DNA of 64,000 bases from Kineosporia sp. NBRC 101731 (GCF_030269305.1 NZ_BSTC01000016.1:1-64000), one strand, 5' to 3'; shown: positions 44,035 through 53,988, counted from the stretch's first letter. The notes: generated from the sequence alone by a model not told the origin. Translations and numbers: made by a program.

Positions 44035-44916
44035 ATGCGCACCGATCCTGATGAACCTCCTCGGTTGAAGCGGCTTCTCGAGGATTCGTGGCGTCAGGCC
44101 GAGCGCGGTCAGGCGCCTGATCACGGGCCCTGGCCCGACGACTGGTCCAGTGGTGGCGCCGATGCTGCACCGGGCCAGAACTCGCTGCGCGAGAGCCTGG
44201 TGCGAGAAGGCCTGGTGCGAGGGCGGATCCGTGGGGGTTCCCGGTGGGAGGTGCCGGTACGGGCCGCGGTCGCCGCGGCGGTGCTCGCGTTCGCCGTGGT
44301 GGTGGCCACGGGCGGCCTGCTGTTGTGGGGTGGTGAGGACGACGGGGTGGCCATCGGTGCGTCACAGCCCTTGGTGAGTATTTCCGTTGTACCGACCCCG
44401 ATGGAGGACGCGTCTGCCGGCATCGGTCGGTCCCCGTCACCGAGCGCTGTGGGGGCAGGCGGGGTCGTGCCGTTCCGGGTTCACGTGGTCGGCCAGGTGC
44501 GGCGTCCCGGGGTGGTGTCGCTGGCGGTGGACGCCCGGGTGCAGGATGCGATCGAGGCGGCCGGGGGAGCGACGGGCAGGGCTGACCTGACCCGGATCAA
44601 CCTGGCGCGCAAGGTGATTGATGGGGAACGCCTTCTGGTGCCGAAACCCGGGCAGAAGGTGCCGGACGAGGTACCGGCACCGTCGGCGCCCGGGTCCGCG
44701 TCGGCTGGAGGCGGGGCTCCCGGCGCGCCGGTGGACCTCAACACCGCCACGGTCGGCGAGCTCGATGCGCTGCCGGGGGTCGGGCCGGTGCTGGCCGGTC
44801 GGATCGTCGAGTGGCGTCAGGCCAACGGTCGGTTCACCACGGTCGACGACCTGAACGAGGTCTCGGGCATCGGTGACAGCACGATGGAGAAGCTGCGCCC
44901 GATGGTCCGGGTATGA
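44035..44916 (+). CDS. comEA: ComEA DNA-receptor protein
   Basis: The protein has 293 residues. An N-terminal cytosolic part is followed by a membrane helix at about 76-100. An SLBB domain spans about 145-200 (VVGQVRRPGVVSLAVDARVQ). The C-terminal pair of helix-hairpin-helix motifs (VDLNTATVGELDALPGVG, then ISGIG-like GIGDSTMEKLRP) binds double-stranded DNA. It captures DNA at the cell surface and hands it to ComEC. The start of comEC overlaps its stop by 4 bp. Confidence 0.95.
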   Translation: MRTDPDEPPRLKRLLEDSWRQAERGQAPDHGPWPDDWSSGGADAAPGQNSLRESLVREGLVRGRIRGGSRWEVPVRAAVAAAVLAFAVVVATGGLLLWGGEDDGVAIGASQPLVSISVVPTPMEDASAGIGRSPSPSAVGAGGVVPFRVHVVGQVRRPGVVSLAVDARVQDAIEAAGGATGRADLTRINLARKVIDGERLLVPKPGQKVPDEVPAPSAPGSASAGGGAPGAPVDLNTATVGELDALPGVGPVLAGRIVEWRQANGRFTTVDDLNEVSGIGDSTMEKLRPMVRV

Positions 44917-47714
44917 GCCGGCTGCGCGAGGCGACCCGGATCTGGCTGGGCACGGGTGGGGCCCGCAGAACTGCTCCCGGTGAGGGGGTGAAGGCCGCCC
45001 CGGCGAAGCGGCGGACGCCGCGCCCGGCTCCTGACCTGCGACTGCTGCCGGGGGCCGGGGTGGCGTGGTTGCTGACCTGGGGCGTGCTGGTGCTTCCGGC
45101 CCGGACGGTGCTGATGCTGGGTGGAGGGCTCGCGGGGCTTCTGGTGGCCGGGCTGGGCGGTGCGGCGATTCACCTGCGGCAGGCCTCGGCATCACGGCGG
45201 TCCGTGCGGACGGGAGTCGGTGGGGTCGGTTCCCTCTGGTCCCATCTCGATCGGGTGACCGCTCGGGCCGTCGCCTCCGCAGATCTGCGGGCGGGGCGCC
45301 GCCGGGGCCGCCGTGTGGCAGATCCCCTCCGGGGCCGCCGTGTGGCAGATCCCCTCCGGGGCCATGGATCTCGTCGGAGCCCGGTGGCTGCGTCCCGTCG
45401 CGCGCCCGGCCGGTACCGGGCGCGCACTCCGCTGACGACCTGGGCCGCGGGCCTGCTGCTCGTGCTTGCTCTGGCCGCCCCGGTCATGGCGCTCACCGGG
45501 CTGCGTCTGCTGCACCGTGAGCAGGATCCGCTCAGCGCGGTGGCCGGCCGGGGGATGACCATCACGTTCGAGGGCAAGGTATCCGGTGATCCGAAGCGGT
45601 TGTCGGCCACGTCGTTCGGGGGTGAGCCGTTGTACCTGGTCCGCATGGGGATCAGCCGGGTCGAGGCCCGGCAGCACGCCGTGGCGAGCTCCGCCCGGCT
45701 GGTCGTGTTCGGTACCGGCGGATGGGGCGATCTGGTGGCCGGGCAGGAGGTTCGGGCCTCGGGCCGGGTCAGGCCGGCTGATCCGGGTCAGCCCGAGGCC
45801 GCGGTGACGTTCGCCCGGGGTGGGCCGGTGGTGACGCATCCGGGCTCGTGGCCCTGGCGGTTCGCCGAGTATCTGCGGGAAGGACTGCGGGAGGCCTGTT
45901 CCGGGCTGCCGGACGATGCCAGAGGACTGTTGCCGGCGCTGGTGGTCGGTGACACCTCCGGCCTCGATCCGGACCTCGAGGCCGATCTGCAGGCGGGCGG
46001 GCTGACCCACCTCACAGCCGTCAGTGGCAGCAACGTGGCGATCCTGGGTGCGGTCACGTTCGTGCTCATCGGTGCGCTGGGAGGTGGCAGGCGAGTACAG
46101 GCGGCCGGAACCGCGCTCGTGATAGCGGGTTTCGTGGTGCTGGCGCGACCCGAACCGAGCGTGCTGCGGGCGGCGGTGATGGGTGTGCTGGCCCTGGCCG
46201 GCGCGCTGATGGCGCGGCGCCGGGCCGGAGTGCCGATGCTGGCGGCGACGGTGGTGCTCCTTCTGGGTGTTGATCCCTGGCTGGCGCGAAGTTTCGGTTT
46301 CGCCCTGTCGGTCCTGGCTACGGCCGGCCTCCTGCTGCTGGTGCCGGCCTGGCTGTACCGATTGCGGCGCTGGCCGAAGGCACCCGTACTCGCGCTCGGT
46401 GTGCCGGTGGCCGCGCAGGTGGTGACGGCTCCGGTCACCGTTCTGCTCGACCCGGTCGTCAGCCTGGTCTCGGTGCCGGCGAACCTGCTGGTGGACGCCG
46501 CCGTCGCTCCGGCCACGATCGCGGGTGTCGTGGCGGCCGCGCTCTCGCCCGTCTGGCCCTTCGGTGCGTCCGCCGTGGCCTGGGTGGGTGGTCTGGCAAC
46601 GCAGTGGATAGCGGTGGTCGCGCACCGGGCCGCTGTCGTTCCTGCCGGGTCACTGCCCTGGCCCGACGGCCTGGCCGGGGCCACGCTGCTGGCGGCGCTG
46701 AGTCTGCTCGGCATCAGCCTGCTCATGCGCGGGGCCTGGCGTACCGCTGTCCTGCTGCCCCTCGTCCTGGGAGTGTGCCTGGTGCTGCCGCGCTGGATCC
46801 CGGTGCTTCCGGGCAGCGGCCCACCCGCCGACTGGACCGTGGTGCAGTGCGATGTCGGGCAGGGCTCGGCCACGGCGATCCGCAGTGGCCCGGACCGTGC
46901 GGTGCTCGTCGATGCAGGCCCCGACCCGGATCGGGCCGACCGCTGCCTACGGCGCATCGGTGTGCACCATCTCGACCTGGTCCTTGTCACGCACTTCCAC
47001 GCGGACCACGCCGAGGGCCTGGAAGGTGCCCTCGACGGACGGGGAAGTCCACCGGTCTACGTCAGCCCCGTGGCTCTGCCCCCGGTACCGGCCCGTGACG
47101 TCACCCGTCTGGCACCGGGCGGGCGGACGATTCCCGTCACGACCCAGGTCACGGGCACCGCCGGTACCGGGGCCTGGCAGGTGCGCTGGCGACTTCTCCC
47201 GCCACCGGTGTCTGCCGTTCGCGCGGGTCTGGCCGCAGCGTCCGAACCTGAAGGAGACAAGATCAACAACGTCAGCGTGGTCATGCTCGCCGAGGTACGC
47301 GGACTGAGGGTCGCCGCTCTGGGCGATGCCGAGCCGGAAGCGCAGCGAGCCCTGCTGCGCACACTCGCGGCCGGGCCTGACGCTGTGCCCGGAACTGTGT
47401 CTGGAACTGTGCCGGGGGCCGTGTCTGGAACTGTGCCGGGGGCCGTGCCTGGACGAATGGTCGGGGACGACGGTGCTGATGTTGTTGTGCTCTCGCACCA
47501 CGGTTCCGCGAATCAGGAGGAGCGGCTGTACCGCTTCCTGCACCCACGGGTCGTGCTGATCGGGGTGGGCGCGGACAACGACTACGGGCATCCGGCCCCG
47601 AAGGCGCTCGCGATGCTCCGGCGGATCGGGGCGGTGGCCTTCCGGACGGATACCCAGGGGCAGATCGCGGTGACCGGGGGCCCTGGCGATCTTCGGGTGG
47701 TGACTGCTGGATGA
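44913..47714 (+). CDS. comEC: ComEC DNA channel protein
   Basis: The protein has 933 residues. An N-terminal soluble and membrane region leads to the Competence domain around 330-600 (LTHLTAVSGSNVAILG). The C-terminal metallo-beta-lactamase domain has THFHADHAEGL with the zinc or metal ligands. It forms the inner-membrane pore for single-stranded DNA. Two expansions are present: a 27-bp duplication giving RGRRVADPL twice near residue 130, and 24-bp repeats giving VSGTVPGA near 825-850. Whether the cell is competent is not shown. Confidence 0.95.
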   Translation: MSRLREATRIWLGTGGARRTAPGEGVKAAPAKRRTPRPAPDLRLLPGAGVAWLLTWGVLVLPARTVLMLGGGLAGLLVAGLGGAAIHLRQASASRRSVRTGVGGVGSLWSHLDRVTARAVASADLRAGRRRGRRVADPLRGRRVADPLRGHGSRRSPVAASRRAPGRYRARTPLTTWAAGLLLVLALAAPVMALTGLRLLHREQDPLSAVAGRGMTITFEGKVSGDPKRLSATSFGGEPLYLVRMGISRVEARQHAVASSARLVVFGTGGWGDLVAGQEVRASGRVRPADPGQPEAAVTFARGGPVVTHPGSWPWRFAEYLREGLREACSGLPDDARGLLPALVVGDTSGLDPDLEADLQAGGLTHLTAVSGSNVAILGAVTFVLIGALGGGRRVQAAGTALVIAGFVVLARPEPSVLRAAVMGVLALAGALMARRRAGVPMLAATVVLLLGVDPWLARSFGFALSVLATAGLLLLVPAWLYRLRRWPKAPVLALGVPVAAQVVTAPVTVLLDPVVSLVSVPANLLVDAAVAPATIAGVVAAALSPVWPFGASAVAWVGGLATQWIAVVAHRAAVVPAGSLPWPDGLAGATLLAALSLLGISLLMRGAWRTAVLLPLVLGVCLVLPRWIPVLPGSGPPADWTVVQCDVGQGSATAIRSGPDRAVLVDAGPDPDRADRCLRRIGVHHLDLVLVTHFHADHAEGLEGALDGRGSPPVYVSPVALPPVPARDVTRLAPGGRTIPVTTQVTGTAGTGAWQVRWRLLPPPVSAVRAGLAAASEPEGDKINNVSVVMLAEVRGLRVAALGDAEPEAQRALLRTLAAGPDAVPGTVSGTVPGAVSGTVPGAVPGRMVGDDGADVVVLSHHGSANQEERLYRFLHPRVVLIGVGADNDYGHPAPKALAMLRRIGAVAFRTDTQGQIAVTGGPGDLRVVTAG
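45303..45356 (+). repeat. 27-bp exact tandem duplication inside comEC
   Basis: Two identical 27-bp units (nine codons, RGRRVADPL) are followed by a seven-base partial third. The exact match implies a recent event. Confidence 0.95.
47382..47453 (+). repeat. 24-bp tandem repeat inside the comEC metallo-beta-lactamase domain
   Basis: Units of GTGTCTGGAACTGTGCCGGG and a 4-base remainder repeat about two and a half times, coding Val-Ser-Gly-Thr-Val-Pro-Gly-Ala, an insertion in a loop of the domain. Confidence 0.9.
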
Positions 47715-47779
47715 GTGCGGACGGGATCCGGGTGAGGAGAGGTGAGACGGAGGTGAGGGCCGGTGGGTGCGAGCGACTG

Positions 47780-47947
47780 GCTGGGGGTGAGGGCAGGCTG
47801 GGGGTGAGGGCAGGCTGGGGTGAGGGCAGGCTGGGGTGAGGGCAGGCTGGGGTGTGGACAGGCTGGGGTGAGGGCAGGCCGGAATGAGGGTCGGCTGGGG
47901 TGAAGGTCGGCTGGGGTGAAGGTGGGCCGGGGTGGAGGTGGGCCGGG
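47780..47947. repeat. 16-bp tandem repeat downstream of comEC
   Basis: About ten units near GGTGAGGGCAGGCTGG with a 16-bp period fill most of the 327 bp between comEC and holA. The strand bias is extreme, with G-rich plus strand. The period is not a codon multiple, so this is not coding. No other gene is seen in the spacer. Confidence 0.9.
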
Positions 47948-48041
47948 CGACGTGAGGGCCGTGATGTGGGGGCAGCGCGGGCGGGGTGAGGTTGTGCGGG
48001 ACCAGCTCTGTCCGTGCGGGGAGAGGCTTTAGGGTGATGGC

Positions 48042-49094
48042 GTGGCTGCAGCAGGAGCGGGTTCCCGATCGCGGAGCGGGTCGAAGTCGACGGCCAAGTC
48101 GACGAGTAAGGCGAACAACCCGATCGTCACGCCCGACGCGGTCCGGCCCGCGCCGGTGCTCCTGGTCGTCGGGTCCGAGAGCATCTTCGCCGACCGTGCG
48201 GTCTCCAACGTGCTCGCGGCGGCGCGGGCTGCCGACCCCGAGACCGAGGTCGAGCGCATGGAGGCGGCCGGGTACCTGGCCGGCATGCTCTCCGTCGCGA
48301 CCAGTCCGTCGCTGTTCGGCGGCGGCAAGGTGGTGGTGCTCGAGAACGTGGAGCAGGCCAACGAGGCACTGGTCACCGATGTCACGGGCTACCTGAGGAA
48401 TCCGTCGCAGGAGGCCTGCGTCGTGATCCGGCACTCCGGTGTGCTGCGGGCCCGTCCGTTGCTGGAGGCCGCCCGGGCGCTCAACGCTCCCGAGGTGCAG
48501 TGCCAGCCGATCACGCGGGACGACGAGAAGGTCGAGTTCGCTACGAACGAGTTCCGTCGCGGCGATCGCAAGATCACGGCGGCCGCCGTGCGGGCCCTGG
48601 TCGACGCCGTCGGCAACGACCTGCGGGAGCTCGCCGCCTCCTGCTCCCAGCTGATGAACGACGACGAGACCGCCCGTATCGACGTCGACTCGGTCGAGCG
48701 TTACTTCGGCGGCCGGGTCGAGGTCACAGGCTTCAAGGTCGCGGACGCCGCCGTCGCCGGTCACGCCGAGGAGGCCCTGGTACTGCTGCGGCACGCCCTG
48801 GCCACCGGCGCCGACCCGGTTCCCCTGGTCGCCGCTGTCGCCATGAAGGTGCGCGGTCTGGCCAAGGTGTCCGCCGCGGGCCGGGGATCGTCCGCGTCCA
48901 TGGCCAAGTCACTGGGCATGGCCCCGTGGCAGATCGACCGCGCCCGCCGCGAGCTCAACGGCTGGGACGAGTCCGGTCTGGCCACCGCCGTGATGGCTCT
49001 CGCCGAGGCGGACGCCGGGGTCAAGGGTGGCGGCCGCGACCCGGTCTACGCCGTGGAGCGCCTGGTGCTGACGGTGGCCCAGAGCCGCCGGTAA
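48042..49094 (+). CDS. holA: DNA polymerase III subunit delta
   Basis: The protein has 350 residues. It has the HolA layout: an N-terminal RecA-like domain (VLLVVGSESIFADRAVSNVL), a middle lid region and a C-terminal collar domain (VERYFGGRVEVTGF, then KGGGRDPVYAVERLVLTVA). It loads the beta clamp as part of the clamp-loader. Residues 1-30 are a Lys/Ser-rich extension. The GTG start is 12 bases after a GTGATG run with no clear ribosome site. Confidence 0.93.
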   Translation: MAAAGAGSRSRSGSKSTAKSTSKANNPIVTPDAVRPAPVLLVVGSESIFADRAVSNVLAAARAADPETEVERMEAAGYLAGMLSVATSPSLFGGGKVVVLENVEQANEALVTDVTGYLRNPSQEACVVIRHSGVLRARPLLEAARALNAPEVQCQPITRDDEKVEFATNEFRRGDRKITAAAVRALVDAVGNDLRELAASCSQLMNDDETARIDVDSVERYFGGRVEVTGFKVADAAVAGHAEEALVLLRHALATGADPVPLVAAVAMKVRGLAKVSAAGRGSSASMAKSLGMAPWQIDRARRELNGWDESGLATAVMALAEADAGVKGGGRDPVYAVERLVLTVAQSRR

Positions 49095-49245
49095 CTCAGA
49101 GCCGCCGGTGGCCCAGGTTTGTTGGTGGCCCAGGGCCGCCGGAGTCCAGAGCTGTTGGTGGCTGAGGGCCGCCGGAGTCCAGAGCTGTTGGTGGCTGAGG
49201 GTTGTTGGTGGCCAGCGTCGCTGGTGGCCCAGGACGGGTGGCCCC
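49095..49245. repeat. degenerate 16-17 bp repeat after holA
   Basis: About eight units alternate GCCGCCGGAGTCCAGA-like and GCTGTTGGTGGCTGAG-like sequence right after the stop codon. The rest of the spacer to 49598 shows no gene I can support on either strand. Confidence 0.7.
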
Positions 49246-49598
49246 CGATCATGTGCATTCGTTGCGGCAGACACGCAAGGAATGCACGATCTCTCGCCTA
49301 CGCCTGCCAGGGGGTAATGGGGAAGATCCGTGCGGACACGGCGCACGGAATTTCCCCAATCCTGGAGCGCACCGGTGGCCGCGAAGGTCGGCCGGGTCCC
49401 CGTTCGGGGTCATCCGGTGGTGTCGCGGGGATGGGGCATCTTCCGGCCCAATGTTGCTGGTCGGAGCATTTCCTGATCACGAACAGCAGCATCGCTGGTG
49501 CTGACGGGAGGAACGGGCCCGCTCAACCGGGCCACCTGCTCTGCCGCCGTTGCGTACGGAGGCGGGAGGGCGTCCACCATGGGCTGCCTGCAAACGCA

Positions 49599-49636
49599 CG
49601 AAACCCCGGCCACCCACGAAGGGGGCCGGGGTTTCG
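49599..49636 (-). terminator. rpsT terminator hairpin
   Basis: Arms CGAAACCCCGGCC and GGCCGGGGTTTCG form a perfect 13-bp stem around a 12-base loop. It starts 12 bp after the rpsT stop. On the minus strand the stem is followed by a weak T-rich stretch. Confidence 0.8.
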
Positions 49637-49647
49637 TTACGCGGAGG

Positions 49648-49914
49648 TCAGGCGCTCAGCTTGGAGACGGCCTGGGCCAGGGCCGACTTGCGGTTGGCAG
49701 CCTGGTTCTTGTGGATGACGCCCTTGCTCGCGGCCTTGTCCAGCTGCTTGGAGGCAACGGCCAGGGCGGCGGTCGCGGCGGCGACGTCACCGGCGGTCAC
49801 AGCCTCGCGGGTCTTGCGGACGACCGTGCGGAGCTGGCTGTTCACGGCCTTGTTGCGCAGACGGCGCTTCTCGTTCGTGAGGTTGCGCTTGATCTGGGAC
49901 TTGATGTTTGCCAC
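49648..49914 (-). CDS. rpsT: 30S ribosomal protein S20
   Basis: The protein has 88 residues: [20 protein letters not shown], then [13 protein letters not shown] at the end, with Lys/Arg-rich helices that bind 16S rRNA. The start is GTG after an AAGA-type site. It is divergent from lepA across 252 bp, the usual actinobacterial arrangement. Confidence 0.97.
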   Translation of the reverse strand: MANIKSQIKRNLTNEKRRLRNKAVNSQLRTVVRKTREAVTAGDVAAATAALAVASKQLDKAASKGVIHKNQAANRKSALAQAVSKLSA

Positions 49915-50166
49915 TGCATCTTCTTTCGGGATTGTCTAAGTCTGTTCAGCGGTCTGTAGGCACACCGGCAGTGCAATCGCTCGAACCGGCTGGCTGCCGG
50001 TAGACGTCCATGCACAGACCTCCAACGTTACCAGCGATCCGCAGACCCCCCTGACCAGCCGCCGATGAGCGGGTGATGAGCGGGTGATGCTGGGAAAGAG
50101 CTCGGGACATGGGACGATGGAGAGTCCGAGCAGTCCGACGAGCCAGACGATCGAGGTAGCGCAGCA

Positions 50167-52023
50167 GTGTCTCCGATGGCCCATACGGCGCCCGAGCCGT
50201 CCGCCACCGCTCCGGAACTGATCCGGAACTTCAGCATCATCGCCCACATCGACCACGGTAAGTCGACGCTGGCCGACCGGATGTTGCAGCTGACCGGTGT
50301 GGTTGACCAGCGGCAGATGCGCGCGCAGTACCTCGACCGGATGGACATCGAGCGTGAGCGCGGCATCACCATCAAGTCCCAGGCCGTTCGCATGCCCTGG
50401 GAAGAAGACGGCGTCACCTACGCGCTGAACATGATCGACACGCCGGGGCACGTCGACTTCACCTACGAGGTGTCCCGGTCGCTGGCGGCGTGCGAGGGCG
50501 CGGTGCTGCTGGTCGATGCCGCACAGGGCATCGAGGCGCAGACGCTGGCGAACCTCTACCTGGCGATGGAGAACGAACTCACCATCGTCCCGGTGCTGAA
50601 CAAGATCGATCTGCCCGCCGCCCAGCCGGAGAAGTACGCCGAGGAACTGGCGAAGCTGATCGGCTGCGAGCCCGAAGACTGCCTCAAGGTCTCCGGCAAG
50701 ACCGGCATGGGTGTGCCGGAACTGCTGGCGCAGATCGTGAAGCAGGTCCCGGCCCCGGTCGGCGACCCGAACGCGCCCGCCCGCGCGATGATCTTCGACT
50801 CGGTCTACGACACCTACCGCGGTGTCGTGACCTACGTCCGGGTCATCGACGGCATGCTGCACCCGCGCGAGCGCATCACCCTGATGTCGACGAAGACCCA
50901 GCACGAGCTGCTGGAGATCGGCGTCAGTTCGCCGGAGCCGGTCCCGACCAAGGGTCTGGGCGTCGGCGAGGTGGGTTACCTGATCACCGGCGTCAAGGAT
51001 GTTCGCCAGTCCAAGGTCGGCGACACGGTCACGAACTACGCCAAGCCGGCCACCGAGGCGCTCGAGGGTTACCGCGAGCCGCTGCCGATGGTCTTCTCCG
51101 GCCTGTTCCCGATCGACGGCTCCGACTACGGTCCGCTGCGCGAGGCGCTCGACAAGCTGAAGCTGAGCGACGCCGCGCTGGTCTACGAGCCGGAATCGTC
51201 CGTGGCTCTGGGCTTCGGGTTCCGCTGCGGCTTCCTCGGCCTGCTGCACCTGGAGATCGTCCGCGAGCGGCTGGAGCGCGAGTTCGGGCTCGACCTGATC
51301 TCGACCGCGCCGAGCGTGGTCTACGAGGTGACCCTGGACGACAAGTCGCAGGTCACGGTGACCAACCCGTCCGAGTTCCCGGGCGGCAAGATCAGCGAGG
51401 TCCGCGAGCCGATCGTCCGGGCGACCATGCTGGCGCCGTCCGAGTACATCGGCGCGATCATGGAACTGTGTCAGGAGCGTCGCGGCTCGCTGCTGGGCAT
51501 GGACTACCTGTCCGAAGACCGGGTGGAGATGCGCTACATGCTGCCGCTCGCCGAGATCGTCTTCGACTTCTTCGACCAGCTCAAGTCGCGCACCAAGGGC
51601 TACGCCTCGCTCGACTACAACCCCGACGGTGACCAGGCAGCCAACCTGGTCAAGGTCGACATCCTGCTGCAGGGTGAGCCGGTGGACGCGTTCAGCACGA
51701 TCGTGCACGCCGACAAGGCCTACACGTACGGCGTGATGATGACCGGCAAGCTGCGCAAGCTGATCCCGCGTCAGCAGTTCGAGGTGCCGATCCAGGCCGC
51801 GATCGGGGCCCGCATCATCGCCCGCGAGAACATCAGCGCCATCCGGAAAGACGTGCTGGCCAAGTGCTACGGCGGTGACATCAGCCGGAAGCGCAAGCTG
51901 CTGGAACGTCAGAAGGAGGGCAAGAAGCGGATGAAGATGGTGGGCCGGGTCGAGGTTCCGCAGGAGGCCTTCATCGCGGCGCTGTCGAGTGACGACGGCT
52001 CCGCGGGCGAGCGGAAGAAATAG
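50167..52023 (+). CDS. lepA: elongation factor 4 (LepA)
   Basis: The protein has 618 residues. The G1 loop is [15 protein letters not shown] and G3 is DTPGHVDF; G4 is NKIDLP. The C-terminal LepA domain with [20 protein letters not shown] completes it. It is a ribosomal GTPase that back-translocates or helps assembly. The start is GTG. The S20 gene lies divergent upstream. Confidence 0.97.
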   Translation: MSPMAHTAPEPSATAPELIRNFSIIAHIDHGKSTLADRMLQLTGVVDQRQMRAQYLDRMDIERERGITIKSQAVRMPWEEDGVTYALNMIDTPGHVDFTYEVSRSLAACEGAVLLVDAAQGIEAQTLANLYLAMENELTIVPVLNKIDLPAAQPEKYAEELAKLIGCEPEDCLKVSGKTGMGVPELLAQIVKQVPAPVGDPNAPARAMIFDSVYDTYRGVVTYVRVIDGMLHPRERITLMSTKTQHELLEIGVSSPEPVPTKGLGVGEVGYLITGVKDVRQSKVGDTVTNYAKPATEALEGYREPLPMVFSGLFPIDGSDYGPLREALDKLKLSDAALVYEPESSVALGFGFRCGFLGLLHLEIVRERLEREFGLDLISTAPSVVYEVTLDDKSQVTVTNPSEFPGGKISEVREPIVRATMLAPSEYIGAIMELCQERRGSLLGMDYLSEDRVEMRYMLPLAEIVFDFFDQLKSRTKGYASLDYNPDGDQAANLVKVDILLQGEPVDAFSTIVHADKAYTYGVMMTGKLRKLIPRQQFEVPIQAAIGARIIARENISAIRKDVLAKCYGGDISRKRKLLERQKEGKKRMKMVGRVEVPQEAFIAALSSDDGSAGERKK

Positions 52024-52030
52024 GGGTGGG

Positions 52031-52054
52031 TCCTGCGGCGTCCGCGTCGCAGGA
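52031..52054 (+). promoter_or_regulatory. hairpin covering the MOSC gene ribosome site
   Basis: TCCTGCG pairs with CGCAGGA over a 10-base loop. The 3' arm includes AGGA, the only ribosome site for the MOSC gene. It starts 8 bp after the lepA stop. Confidence 0.45.
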
Positions 52055-52062
52055 TGTCTCTC

Positions 52063-52740
52063 ATGAACCAGGCAATGGTGGACGTTCTCCCGCCCGGCAG
52101 GGTCAGTGCGGTTTCCGTCGTGCACGAGTTGCTGCCCGCTCCCTGGGGTAGCAGCGCCAAGAGCACGGCCATCGACAAGCGTCCGGTGACCCGGCCGGTC
52201 GAGATCGGGCCGCTCGGCCTGGCCGGCGACACCCAGGTCGACCGGAAACACCATGGCGGGCAGGGCAAGGCGGTGTACGCGTACGCAGACGAGGACGCGG
52301 ACTGGTGGGGTGCCGAGCTGGGCCGCCCGATCGCACCCGGCCTGTTCGGCGAGAATCTGCGCCTGGCCGGGATCGATGTGACCGGCGCCGAGATCGGCGA
52401 GCGCTGGGCGATCGGCCCGCAGGTGGTGGTCGAGGTGACGATGCCCCGTACGCCGTGCCGCACGTTCGCCGAGCGGATGCAGGAGAAGGGCTGGGTGCGC
52501 CGGTTCACCCGGGTCAACCGGCCCGGTGCCTACCTGAAAGTGCTGCAGAGCGGTCAGGTTCGCGCGGGGGACGAGGTGCGGGTGACGTTCCGGCCCGGTC
52601 ATGGGGTGACGGTCGGCGACTTCCTGCCCGGCGCCGACGCCGCGACCATGCGCCGGTTGATCGACGCGTTCGCGGCGCTGGGGCTGGAACTCGACCCGGA
52701 CATCCGGCACATCGCCGAAAAAGCAATTCGCAGAGGCTGA
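52063..52740 (+). CDS. MOSC-domain protein, YiiM-like
   Basis: From the ATG at 52063, eight bases after AGGA, there are 225 residues; an ATG at 52054 is in frame but lacks spacing. The MOSC core shows GDTQVDRKHHGGQGKAVYAY and the conserved Cys in PRTPCRTFAERM. MOSC proteins use a molybdenum cofactor or thiol-sulfur carrier function; YiiM-type members reduce hydroxylated purines. It lies between lepA and hemW, six bases before hemW. Confidence 0.88.
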   Translation: MNQAMVDVLPPGRVSAVSVVHELLPAPWGSSAKSTAIDKRPVTRPVEIGPLGLAGDTQVDRKHHGGQGKAVYAYADEDADWWGAELGRPIAPGLFGENLRLAGIDVTGAEIGERWAIGPQVVVEVTMPRTPCRTFAERMQEKGWVRRFTRVNRPGAYLKVLQSGQVRAGDEVRVTFRPGHGVTVGDFLPGADAATMRRLIDAFAALGLELDPDIRHIAEKAIRRG

Positions 52741-52746
52741 GTACAT

Positions 52747-53979
52747 ATGGCTGGTCCACCTCCTGACGGCGATCCCGCTCCCGTCGACGGCTCTCTTCCC
52801 GCCTCGGCGGCGATCGGGTCGGCCGGGCGCGCCTTCGGCGTCTATCTGCACGTCCCGTTCTGTGCGGTGCGTTGCGGTTACTGCGATTTCAACACCTACA
52901 CGGCGAAAGAGCTGGGTGGCGGTGCCAGTCAGGCTGCCTATGCCGGGACGGCCGTGCAGGAGCTATCTTTCGCGGCCTCGGTGCTGTCCCGGGCCGGGGT
53001 GGCGGAGCGTCCGGTGTCGACGGTCTTCATCGGCGGCGGAACTCCCACCCTGCTGCCGGCGAGCGACCTCGCCCGGTTGATCGGCGGAGTGCGCGACAAC
53101 TTCGGCCTGAAATCCGGGGCCGAGGTCACGGTCGAGGCCAATCCCGACTCGGTGACGCCGGAATCGCTCGCTGCGCTGGCGGCCGGTGGGGTGACGCGCG
53201 TGTCGTTCGGTATGCAGTCGCAGGTGCGTCACGTGCTGGCCGTGCTCGACCGCACGCACGACCCGAAACGTATTCCGGACGTGGTGAAGTGGGCTCGCGA
53301 CGCGGGAATGTCGGTGAGCCTGGACCTGATCTACGGCACGCCGGGGGAGAGCCTGGCCGACTGGCGCTCCAGCCTGGAGGCCGCACTGGCCTGCGAGCCC
53401 GACCATCTCTCCGCCTACGCCCTGGTGGTGGAAGACGGTACGAAGCTCGCCGCCCGGGTGCGCCGCGGTGAGGTGATCGCGCCCGATGACGACGACGAGG
53501 CCGACAAGTACGAGATGGCCGACGATCTCATCTCCGCCGCCGGGCTGACCTGGTACGAGGTGAGTAACTGGGCGCGCACGCCCGACGATGCCTGTCAGCA
53601 CAACCTGGCCTACTGGCGGGGGGACGACTGGTGGGGCGTCGGGCCCGGTGCCCACTCCCACGTCGGTGGGGTGCGCTGGTGGAACGTGCGTCACCCCAGT
53701 GCCTATGCCACCCGGATCGACGCGGGGGAGAGCCCGGCGCAGGGGCGCGAGGTGCTCGACGACCAGGCGCGTCAGCTGGAAGAGGTGCTGCTGCGTTCCC
53801 GCCTGCGCGAAGGTCTTCCTCTGAAAGAGGCTGGCCTGCAGGGTGACCCGGCAGTGCTCCTGGCTGGTGTGCTCGCCGACGGGCTGGTCGAGCCGGAACC
53901 GGCCGCGGCCGGAACCGTGGTGCTCACGCGGCGCGGGCGGCTGCTGGCTGATGCGGTGGTGCGGGCCCTGCTTCCCTGA
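52747..53979 (+). CDS. hemW: radical SAM heme chaperone HemW
   Basis: The protein has 410 residues. The radical SAM cluster motif is CAVRCGYCDF (C-x3-C-x2-C), with FIGGGTPTLL and GMQSQVRHVL following as in HemW. HemW binds heme and hands it to target enzymes; it was earlier called a coproporphyrinogen oxidase. The DUF4870 gene faces it across a strong terminator. Confidence 0.93.
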   Translation: MAGPPPDGDPAPVDGSLPASAAIGSAGRAFGVYLHVPFCAVRCGYCDFNTYTAKELGGGASQAAYAGTAVQELSFAASVLSRAGVAERPVSTVFIGGGTPTLLPASDLARLIGGVRDNFGLKSGAEVTVEANPDSVTPESLAALAAGGVTRVSFGMQSQVRHVLAVLDRTHDPKRIPDVVKWARDAGMSVSLDLIYGTPGESLADWRSSLEAALACEPDHLSAYALVVEDGTKLAARVRRGEVIAPDDDDEADKYEMADDLISAAGLTWYEVSNWARTPDDACQHNLAYWRGDDWWGVGPGAHSHVGGVRWWNVRHPSAYATRIDAGESPAQGREVLDDQARQLEEVLLRSRLREGLPLKEAGLQGDPAVLLAGVLADGLVEPEPAAAGTVVLTRRGRLLADAVVRALLP

Positions 53980-53988
53980 CGGGTAACG

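Noticed and set aside
49936-52851. Minus-strand frame of 971 codons opposite lepA and the MOSC gene
   Set aside because: Shadow of strongly conserved LepA; no domain and atypical composition.
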